Positions 1-4,261 of a stretch of 5,249 nt of DNA are shown here, in pieces. This DNA comes from JAUSKF01 sp964355005. GTDB lineage: Bacteria; Patescibacteriota; Minisyncoccia; UBA6257; WO2-44-18. Every line of letters starts with the position of its first letter. Positions within the stretch are counted from its first letter, which is position 1. The notes under the pieces were generated by a model that saw only the letters and a program-made list of their open reading frames with translations, ran no database searches and was not told the DNA's origin. The stretch covers positions 1 to 5,249 of the forward strand of contig CAYHBX010000044.1 in the NCBI GenBank assembly GCA_964355005.1, in the 5' to 3' direction. Both the position numbers and the translations under genes were made by a program.

Positions 1-316
1 GAGACAATATTAAATAGATCGTCAAAACCAAAATTCCTGCAACGATCGCGATCAAAAAAGCCAGCCAGGAAGCATAGCGGCCAAGATATATCCGAGCGAA
101 ACCCATAAAACGATCCTCGCCGGGAGTTTCTTTGACAATTTCGGCGTACATCCGATAAATACCGATATACGCGCAGACGGCCAACGCCAGATAAAAAATT
201 CCGAGACTGAATCCGGAAAATTTAAAAAGGTAGGGCAAAGAAAAAACTCCGGCTCCGATGATCGTACCGGCCAACAAACCGAACGGCAACAAAAATGCTT
301 TAATCTTCGTCAACAT
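1..316 (-). CDS. Amino-acid permease, aromatic amino acid/APC-like (partial, C-terminus beyond window)
   Basis: The frame runs from an ATG at 314-316 to the window edge without a stop, giving 105 visible residues of an inner-membrane transporter. Residues 17-29 read GTIIGAGVFSLPY, the glycine-rich unwound first helix typical of amino acid/polyamine/organocation and Trp/Tyr-type permeases, where the substrate and coupling ion bind. Hydrophobic segments lie at about 7-30, 35-57 and 83-105, with a polar loop (58-80, EIVKETPGEDR) between the second and third. Full-length members have 10-12 helices, so most of the protein is off the left edge. The start overlaps the end of the MgtC-like gene by 17 bases in another frame, and no Shine-Dalgarno lies at the proper distance, so translation probably depends on the upstream gene. 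Family is fairly secure; substrate is not known. Confidence 0.8.
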   Translation of the reverse strand, partial: MLTKIKAFLLPFGLLAGTIIGAGVFSLPYLFKFSGFSLGIFYLALAVCAYIGIYRMYAEIVKETPGEDRFMGFARIYLGRYASWLAFLIAIVAGILVLTIYLILS

Positions 317-782
317 CTTGAGCGGCCAAACTTCCCATTCCTTTCATTAGTTTGTGCTCAAACAGCCACAAAAAGACCAGGATAAAAACAGTGATAGCAG
401 TCGCGAAAATAGCGATGGAATAAAGCTTATAAGCCACCGCCATGCCAATCGCGGCAGAAACCCAAAGTCCCGCGGCGGTGGTCAGCCCACGCACTTTATT
501 CTGCGAGGAAAGAATGGAGCCCGCGCCGATAAAACCAATACCGACGACTACCTGGGAAGCGATACGGGAAGGGTCAAAGCTGGAACCGATAAAATTTTCA
601 AAGGCCAGCTGAGAAATGATGCTAAAAGTAGCGGCGCCGGAAGAAACTAAAGCAAAAGTTCGCATCCCAGCAGTTTTGCGGGCCAACTTACGTTCAATTC
701 CAATCAAAGCCCCCAGCAGAGTCGCCAGGGCAATCTGCCCGAAGATCTCCAAATTTTCCGGTGAAAAAAATTGCTGCAACAT
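300..782 (-). CDS. MgtC/SapB-family inner-membrane protein
   Basis: A 160-residue hydrophobic protein with the MgtC N-terminal domain signatures in order: GALIGIER (24-31), AGMRTFALV (38-46), a Gly-rich RIASQVVVGIGFIGAGSI segment (73-90) and VRGLTTAAGLWVSAAIGMA (97-115). About five membrane segments are visible (roughly 11-29, 41-62, 74-92, 101-119, 121-141), followed by a short acidic tail ending DVDED. It lacks the soluble ACT-like C-terminal domain of Salmonella MgtC, so it matches the short SapB-like form. MgtC itself modulates Mg2+-limited growth and F-type ATPase activity in Salmonella; the role of the short bacterial homologues is not settled. Its ATG directly abuts the TAA of the preceding gene, and it overlaps the following permease by 17 bases, so the three are probably co-transcribed and coupled. 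Confidence 0.9.
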   Translation of the reverse strand: MLQQFFSPENLEIFGQIALATLLGALIGIERKLARKTAGMRTFALVSSGAATFSIISQLAFENFIGSSFDPSRIASQVVVGIGFIGAGSILSSQNKVRGLTTAAGLWVSAAIGMAVAYKLYSIAIFATAITVFILVFLWLFEHKLMKGMGSLAAQDVDED

Positions 783-1094
783 TTATTCAAATATTTCGTC
801 CCCATCTCGGACCTTGTCATCCACTTTCATGCCTACCGACTGTCCTTTTTTAGCAACGGCGATATCTTTGTGATCATACTGCATAGATCCTATTTTTTGC
901 TCAAAATCCGTGGTTGCCCCTTTTATTTTTATAACCGCGCCCTTCTTCATCGGCTTTTTGAACTTAATGATCGCCACCTCAATGCCGCCATAAAAATGCG
1001 TAACCACCCCGATCGGCTTCTGAATTTTTACTTTAACCGCCTTAACTTTTTTCTTCGCGACTTTCTTCGATTTTTTTATAATTTTTTTCTTCAT
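783..1094 (-). CDS. Stand-alone EF-Tu domain II-like / peptidase U32 C-terminal-like protein with Lys-rich tail
   Basis: A 103-residue protein in two parts. Residues 1-26 form a tail with 14 lysines (KKK, KK, KK, KKK clusters), as in nucleic-acid- or ribosome-binding extensions. Residues 27-103 look like a small beta-barrel: PIGVVTHFYGGIEVAII (27-43), a KKG turn, IKIKGATTDFEQKIGSMQ (55-72), AKKGQSVGMKV (81-91) and RDGDEIF (96-102). This pattern is that of EF-Tu domain II and of the barrel at the C-terminus of U32-family (RlhA/YegQ-type) proteins, here without GTPase or peptidase domain. Proteins of this kind are often annotated as translation elongation factor-like. No catalytic residues are evident, so an RNA- or ribosome-binding adaptor is an inference. 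No Shine-Dalgarno precedes the ATG. The stop is followed with no gap by the MgtC-like start. Confidence 0.8.
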   Translation of the reverse strand: MKKKIIKKSKKVAKKKVKAVKVKIQKPIGVVTHFYGGIEVAIIKFKKPMKKGAVIKIKGATTDFEQKIGSMQYDHKDIAVAKKGQSVGMKVDDKVRDGDEIFE

Positions 1095-1108
1095 GGTATT
1101 ACGTATTA

Positions 1109-1133
1109 CTTTATAACTTTGTGATCTTTATAA
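1109..1133. repeat. Short direct repeat in an AT-rich intergenic gap
   Basis: The octamer ctttataa occurs at 1109-1116 and again at 1126-1133, between the LOG-like gene and the Lys-tailed gene. The longer word ttataacttt (1111-1120) recurs exactly at 1765-1774 in the next intergenic gap. On the minus strand the words read TTATAAAG, resembling -10 boxes, so this gap may also hold a weak promoter for the gene starting at 1094. The repeat is visible directly; any function is a guess. Confidence 0.4.
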
Positions 1134-1134
1134 A

Positions 1135-1719
1135 CTATTTGTGATTGTTCTCTTTCTCCTTATCAATCATAACAATTATTTTCTCAATTAGCTTCTTGGG
1201 GTCGTTGTCATAGATGACCTTCCCCGGCCCGCGATGAGATTTGTCCACGATGTCTTTCAACATATCCGCCATCCCGCCCGTGCCGGTCAAAACGCCGATC
1301 GGTTTATGATCTTCAAAGGCAATAGTAAATTCATTCAGGGTTCCCATGCGCCCGCAAATGTTGATGATCGCGTCCGCGGAGCGGGTCAGTAGCAAGTTGC
1401 GGCCGGAGTAATCAAATCCGGTATAAACGATCAGATCGTGATAGTCAGTCGGCAATTTATACGCTTTAATGTGCGCCGATTCGGAGGCGGCCGGAGAAAG
1501 GCCGATAACAATTCCACCCGATTCTTTCGCGCCTTTCGCTGACCAATAAGGAATTCCGGTGGTCGCACCCGTAACTAAAACCATTCCGGCTTCAGCGATC
1601 GCTCGGCCTATTTGTTCGGCTTTTTCAAGCGCGTCTATTGCGCAATGACCAGTCTCGGCCGCTCCGGAGACGCAAATCTTATATTTAAGATGGTGACGCT
1701 GATTTAATCGTGAAGCCAT
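1135..1719 (-). CDS. LOG-family / SLOG-type Rossmann nucleotide-binding protein (divergent)
   Basis: A 194-residue protein with the fold signature of LOG (lysine-decarboxylase-like) and TIGR00725/SLOG proteins. A first strand with nucleotide loop reads ICVSGAAETG (15-24), then a helix and VLVTGATTGIPYWSAKGAKESGG (47-69), then IGLSPAASESAH (72-83). Residues 104-130 (YSGRNLLLTRSADAIINICGRMGTLNE) occupy the place of the LOG active site: R107 matches the usual phosphate-binding Arg and G126-T127 plus E130 keep GTxxE, but the leading PGG is replaced by CGR. True LOG enzymes release a cytokinin base from its 5'-monophosphate; with this altered loop the substrate is uncertain, and SLOG proteins may instead sense or hydrolyse nucleotide ligands. 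It lies 71 nt downstream of the nuclease and 40 nt upstream of the Lys-tailed gene. A -10-like TATGAT lies 15 nt before the ATG; there is no Shine-Dalgarno. Confidence 0.8.
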   Translation of the reverse strand: MASRLNQRHHLKYKICVSGAAETGHCAIDALEKAEQIGRAIAEAGMVLVTGATTGIPYWSAKGAKESGGIVIGLSPAASESAHIKAYKLPTDYHDLIVYTGFDYSGRNLLLTRSADAIINICGRMGTLNEFTIAFEDHKPIGVLTGTGGMADMLKDIVDKSHRGPGKVIYDNDPKKLIEKIIVMIDKEKENNHK

Positions 1720-1734
1720 TGAGAGAATATTTTA

Positions 1735-1762
1735 ATCATAACAAAATCCCCAACTTTATGAA
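1735..1762 (-). promoter_or_regulatory. Candidate extended -10 promoter upstream of the LOG-like gene
   Basis: On the minus strand TATGAT (1735-1740) is preceded by TGT (1741-1743), giving an extended -10, and by TTCATA (1757-1762) as a weak -35 at 16 bases. Transcription would start near 1728, leaving a leader of about 8 nt before the ATG at 1719. The gap is AT-rich, so chance matches are possible. If real, the LOG-like gene and those after it can be transcribed separately from the nuclease gene. Confidence 0.4.
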
Positions 1763-1790
1763 CCTTATAACTTTACAACTTTTGTCGAAC

Positions 1791-3140
1791 CTATAACTCA
1801 ACCGTTGAGCCCGGCTCCGGAACAACGCCGTTGATCGCCAATTCATCACGCATTTTTTGCACCAGCTCCACAGCAGACTCTTCTTCGGAGTGGACTACGA
1901 AAACTTTTTCCAAATTCTGTCGCATCGGCTCAAGCCAGGAAAGTAGCTGGGGCTGATCGGCGTGCGCGGAATAAGCGCTGGCGACAACGATCCGGCAGCG
2001 CACCGGAATCTCTTCACCGAACATCTTCACCTTTTTCGCCCCATCCACCAATTGACGCCCAAGCGAACCCTCGGCTTGATAGCCGACCACCAACAAAGTG
2101 CTGTGAGGATCGGAAAGGTAGCGGCGTTCGTGATGTAGAATTCTTCCGGCATTGGACATGCCCGCTCCCGCGATAATTACTTTCGGCGGCGGCACGTCGT
2201 TGATATGTTTAGATTCTTCCACCGTCAAAGTCATCTTCATTCCCGGAAAATTGAAAATGGAGTCGCCGGATTGAATAAGTTTGCGGGTGGCTTCATCAAA
2301 ATATTTATAATGTTTTTTATAAATTTCGGTCAGTTTAATGGCAAGGGGGCTGTCAATAAAAATTGGGATGCGGGGAATTCGTCCGTTTTCTGCCAATTCG
2401 TTCAATTCGAACAATAATTCCTGCGTGCGTTCCATGGCGAAAGCCGGGATCATCAGCACACCGCCGGTTTTGACGGTGTCTTCTATCATATCTTCCAAAA
2501 TTCCTCGCCTTTCCTCGCGTGGCCCGTGTACGCGGTTTCCATAAGTCCCTTCAATAACGCAGTAATCAATGTCCGCCGGCGGATCATCCCGCTTGCCGAT
2601 GATCGGGGCAGGAGAATTACCCAGATCACCGGAAAAAATTATTTTCTTACCCTCTGCCGCTATTTCAATGAACGCCGAACCCAAAACATGGCCGGCATTA
2701 TGGAAAATTGCTCGCGCGTCTCCGACGTTTACCGATTCGCCATACTCCACTCCGGTCCAATGAGCCATCAGCTCCTCGATTTCCCGCACGCCATAAATTA
2801 CCGGTTTTTTGAAACGCTCGGCTTCCTGAATAAGAATATGCTCCGAATCCAACAACAAAAGATTGGCGGCATCCTTCGCCGGGATCGTGGAATAAACCTT
2901 GCCCCGAAAACCGTCTTTGTATAACTTCGGCAAACGGCCGACGTGATCAATGTGGGGGTGAGTCACAAAAATCGCCGAAATTTCTTTCGGGTCATAAGGA
3001 AACGGCTCAAAGTTCTTTTTTTCCACATAACTGCCTCCCTGATTCAATCCGCAATCGATAAGAATTTTCTGTCCGTCGATTTCCAATAAAAAGTTTGAAC
3101 CGGTCACCTGCTTCGCCGCCCCGTAAAAAGTGAGCTTCAT
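1791..3140 (-). CDS. MBL-fold beta-CASP ribonuclease (CPSF/TTHA0252-like)
   Basis: A 449-residue protein covering a complete metallo-beta-lactamase plus beta-CASP architecture. The N-terminus MKLTFYGAAKQVTGSNFLL is the usual start of this family. Metal-binding residues are all present: THPHIDH at 60-66 (H61, H63, D65, H66), H151 in NAGHVLGSA, D172 in FSGDLGN, and H417 in VVHSEEES (motif C). Beta-CASP motif A is E197 in IEGTYGNR, and motif B is H393 in SAHAD. The inserted beta-CASP domain spans roughly 210-385, including IPAFAMERTQELL and VIIAGAGMSNAGRILHH. Spacing closely follows CPSF-73 and the Thermus TTHA0252 RNase. Expected activity is Zn-dependent endo- and/or exonucleolytic RNA cleavage in RNA processing or decay in the cytoplasm. 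The usual HGE after motif C is HSE here. It has its own candidate promoter; no Shine-Dalgarno is visible. Family assignment is strong, RNA targets unknown. Confidence 0.95.
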   Translation of the reverse strand: MKLTFYGAAKQVTGSNFLLEIDGQKILIDCGLNQGGSYVEKKNFEPFPYDPKEISAIFVTHPHIDHVGRLPKLYKDGFRGKVYSTIPAKDAANLLLLDSEHILIQEAERFKKPVIYGVREIEELMAHWTGVEYGESVNVGDARAIFHNAGHVLGSAFIEIAAEGKKIIFSGDLGNSPAPIIGKRDDPPADIDYCVIEGTYGNRVHGPREERRGILEDMIEDTVKTGGVLMIPAFAMERTQELLFELNELAENGRIPRIPIFIDSPLAIKLTEIYKKHYKYFDEATRKLIQSGDSIFNFPGMKMTLTVEESKHINDVPPPKVIIAGAGMSNAGRILHHERRYLSDPHSTLLVVGYQAEGSLGRQLVDGAKKVKMFGEEIPVRCRIVVASAYSAHADQPQLLSWLEPMRQNLEKVFVVHSEEESAVELVQKMRDELAINGVVPEPGSTVEL

Positions 3141-3147
3141 TACTTAC

Positions 3148-3153
3148 ATTATA
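3148..3153 (-). promoter_or_regulatory. Candidate -10 box (TATAAT) for the beta-CASP nuclease gene
   Basis: A perfect TATAAT on the minus strand ends 7 nt before the ATG at 3140, so transcription would start at or next to the start codon and the mRNA would be leaderless. There is no convincing -35: the 17-base position falls inside the arm of the neighbouring inverted repeat (CTCGCA). The absence of any Shine-Dalgarno before this ATG agrees with leaderless initiation. Confidence 0.45.
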
Positions 3154-3165
3154 AATCATTCTGCC

Positions 3166-3241
3166 GTCATTGCGAGCGAAACGAAGCAATCTTACAAAAA
3201 CATTAATGTTAGATTGCCGCAGCCTTCGGCCTCGCAATGAC
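3166..3241. repeat. Imperfect inverted repeat, dispersed GTCATTGCGAG-type intergenic element
   Basis: The arms gtcattgcgag (3166-3176) and ctcgcaatgac (3231-3241) are exact 11-base complements. An inner pair, gcaatct (3186-3192) and agattgc (3211-3217), adds seven pairs, leaving an unequal internal bulge of 9 and 13 bases. The 18-base loop ends in a perfect 12-base palindrome, aacattaatgtt (3199-3210). The arms resemble the widespread bacterial intergenic element whose spurious translations read like RAKRSN or RFARND. It fills the gap between the methyltransferase stop and the nuclease promoter and would form a hairpin in RNA from either strand. It is not a classic terminator, since no T-run follows on the minus strand. 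Confidence 0.7.
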
Positions 3242-3297
3242 AAACAAAAAAATCCTCGCTGGAAAAATCCAAATGCCGCAAGAAATTGGACAAGCGT

Positions 3298-3855
3298 CTA
3301 TTTTAAGGCTTCGAAGATAACCTCACTCATACACGGCCAGTGGTTGCGGCTTTTCAGTTCCGCGGGCAAGCCGCCGGCTTCCAGCATTTCCGCCAACTGC
3401 GCCGGCCGACGCTTGAAAGCGCGATCGTCCAGATAAAACGCGATGTGCCCTAAAATTTTCAAATACTCCGGCATCACGATATCCACCAGCCAAAAATGCC
3501 CGCCCGGCTTCAGAACTCTTTTGATCTCTCTAGTTGCTTGAACGAATTGCTCTTCGGTTAAGTGATGAAACATTATCGTGCTGATCACCAGATCAAAGCT
3601 ATTATCCGGAAAGTTCAATTTTGTGGCATCCATTTCCAAAAAATTTTTTCCTGGATACCGCTTCCGACAAACTTCGAGCGCCTTTTTCTCCAAATCAATG
3701 CCGATATAATTATCGCCAAGCACTTCCGAGTACTGGCCATAACCGCATCCGACATCCAAAACTTTTCCGTTTGAAAAATTTATGGATTTCAAATACTCCG
3801 CCAAACGTGGCTGTTGATATCTAAAAAATATATTTTCTATCCAACGGGTGCTCAT
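3298..3855 (-). CDS. Class I SAM-dependent methyltransferase (Methyltransf_11-like)
   Basis: A 185-residue Rossmann-fold methyltransferase. Motif I is VLDVGCGYGQYS (32-43), the SAM-binding glycine loop. The acidic residue ending strand 2 is D54 in YIGIDLEKKAL, which should bind the ribose hydroxyls. D76 in EMDATKLNFPDNSFDLVIS (74-92) fits the adenine-contacting position. The strand-4 end and FHHLTEE (96-102) follow, then REIKRVLKPGGHFWLVD (109-125), the family's post-III signature. The C-terminal part (130-185) is short and could provide the substrate site. The substrate cannot be deduced; similar proteins methylate quinones, other small molecules, lipids or proteins. The ATG at 3855 has no Shine-Dalgarno, and a promoter-like pair lies just upstream. 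It is separated by the terminator at 3902-3924 from the preceding gene, so it begins its own unit, which may read on towards the nuclease. Confidence 0.9.
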   Translation of the reverse strand: MSTRWIENIFFRYQQPRLAEYLKSINFSNGKVLDVGCGYGQYSEVLGDNYIGIDLEKKALEVCRKRYPGKNFLEMDATKLNFPDNSFDLVISTIMFHHLTEEQFVQATREIKRVLKPGGHFWLVDIVMPEYLKILGHIAFYLDDRAFKRRPAQLAEMLEAGGLPAELKSRNHWPCMSEVIFEALK

Positions 3856-3861
3856 ACATCA

Positions 3862-3891
3862 AACATACAACGAACAACTTACGACTGACAA
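3862..3891 (-). promoter_or_regulatory. Candidate promoter of the methyltransferase gene
   Basis: On the minus strand TTGTCA (3886-3891) and TATGTT (3862-3867) are separated by 18 bases. The -10 ends 6 nt before the ATG at 3855, again predicting a leaderless mRNA. It lies after the terminator of the upstream gene, which suits a new transcription start. The boxes fall within a repeat tract, so the match could be incidental. Confidence 0.4.
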
Positions 3892-3898
3892 CCGAACA
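3864..3898. repeat. Degenerate heptamer tandem tract (consensus CNNACAA)
   Basis: Five successive 7-base units can be read on the plus strand: CATACAA, CGAACAA, CTTACGA, CTGACAA and CCGAACA. The unit is degenerate, with A at the fourth position of all five and C at the fifth of four. The tract occupies almost the whole space between the methyltransferase start and the terminator. AAC-rich degenerate tracts like this are familiar between genes in candidate-phyla genomes; no function is known to me. Confidence 0.45.
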
Positions 3899-3901
3899 AA
3901 C

Positions 3902-3924
3902 AAAAAAAGCCCCCGAATGGGGCT
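3902..3924 (-). terminator. Intrinsic terminator of the small basic-protein gene
   Basis: The minus strand reads AGCCCC, a 5-base loop, GGGGCT, then seven T (T-run 3902-3908; stem 3908-3913 with 3919-3924). This is a textbook Rho-independent terminator. The stop codon TAG (3923-3925) of the small gene lies partly in the stem, so termination is placed right at the end of that reading frame and insulates the methyltransferase unit. Confidence 0.9.
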
Positions 3925-4189
3925 AAGCGAGACCAACGTGTCTGCTATTGCGATATTTTCCGTGATCAATCGTCATCACCGCCAGCTCTTTCATAAATTC
4001 CGGGAATTTCAACATCATATCCATCACTTTCAGCACGTCAACTCCGTCTCTGTCACCACGTTTTACCAGCCGGGACAACTTTTTCGCTTTCGTGATAATG
4101 CTTTTCGCGGCCTTTTTCTGTTCCCGAATCACCCTCTTCACCGCCGCGACATCCCTCAAAGAATACGTGCGATTCTTTCTGGACTTCAC
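3923..4189 (-). CDS. Small, strongly basic protein of unknown function
   Basis: An 88-residue protein that I do not recognise. It starts with GTG (4187-4189), preceded by a perfect AGGAGG five bases away, and its TAG lies in the base of an intrinsic terminator; both support a real gene. It has 24 Lys/Arg against 9 Asp/Glu. Residues 10-43 look like one long basic helix (LRDVAAVKRVIREQKKAAKSIITKAKKLSRLVKR), then a turn GDRDG (45-49) and a more amphipathic helix (50-73, VDVLKVMDMMLKFPEFMKELAVM), then a polar tail. There is no signal peptide and no membrane segment. A helical nucleic-acid-binding protein is an inference from charge only. It follows the reverse transcriptase by 72 bases on the same strand but appears to have its own promoter. 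It is shorter than, and does not resemble in sequence, the Avd helical accessory protein of DGRs. Confidence 0.75.
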   Translation of the reverse strand: MKSRKNRTYSLRDVAAVKRVIREQKKAAKSIITKAKKLSRLVKRGDRDGVDVLKVMDMMLKFPEFMKELAVMTIDHGKYRNSRHVGLA

Positions 4190-4194
4190 GCTTT

Positions 4195-4200
4195 CCTCCT
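4195..4200 (-). promoter_or_regulatory. Perfect Shine-Dalgarno AGGAGG deciding a GTG start
   Basis: AGGAGG with a 5-base spacer (AAAGC) precedes GTG at 4187-4189. It is the only canonical ribosome binding site at a gene start in this window and fixes the start of the 88-residue protein. Confidence 0.85.
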
Positions 4201-4218
4201 ATGCTTGAACCGAGGAAT

Positions 4219-4247
4219 ATTATGCCAAGAACCCCACCGAAAAGCAA
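4219..4247 (-). promoter_or_regulatory. Candidate promoter of the small basic-protein gene
   Basis: On the minus strand TTGCTT (4242-4247) and CATAAT (4219-4224) lie 17 bases apart, with TGG directly before the -10 as an extended -10 element. Transcription would start near 4212, giving a leader of about 22 nt that contains the AGGAGG. Spacing is ideal although the -35 matches only partly. Confidence 0.45.
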
Positions 4248-4260
4248 TATATCCGGCGGG
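4233..4260 (-). other. Hairpin just after the reverse-transcriptase stop
   Basis: Minus-strand CCCGCCG (4260-4254) pairs with CGGTGGG (4239-4233) through six Watson-Crick pairs and one G-U pair that exists only in minus-strand RNA, around a 14-base loop. It begins one base after the TGA at 4262. Only a broken T tract (TTCTT) follows, so it is at best a weak terminator or a 3'-end stabiliser. The loop overlaps the -35 of the next gene. Confidence 0.35.
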
Positions 4261-4261
4261 T

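Noticed and set aside
771..1124. 117-codon plus-strand frame rich in Phe and Asn
   Set aside because: It is the antisense shadow of the Lys-rich gene, whose AAA/AAG codons read as Phe and Leu on the other strand.
2526..2924. 132-codon plus-strand frame
   Set aside because: It is fully antisense to the well-supported beta-CASP nuclease and has no recognisable domain.
3007..3243. 78-codon minus-strand frame across the inverted repeat
   Set aside because: It overlaps the nuclease N-terminus in another frame, and its translation (RLRQSN, RFARND) is the typical spurious product of the dispersed GTCATTGCGAG repeat.
3170..3436. 88-codon plus-strand frame starting in the inverted repeat
   Set aside because: It begins with repeat-derived RAKRSN and runs antisense through the methyltransferase; no start signal or family.
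3858..3900. AAC-rich tract as a DGR template repeat
   Set aside because: It is short, low-complexity and tandem. No matching variable repeat is visible and it lacks the coding-like, GC-rich end expected of template repeats.
3923..4189. The 88-residue protein as an Avd accessory protein
   Set aside because: It is basic and helical but too short for the usual four-helix Avd of about 120 residues, shows no recognisable Avd sequence, and has its own promoter and terminator.
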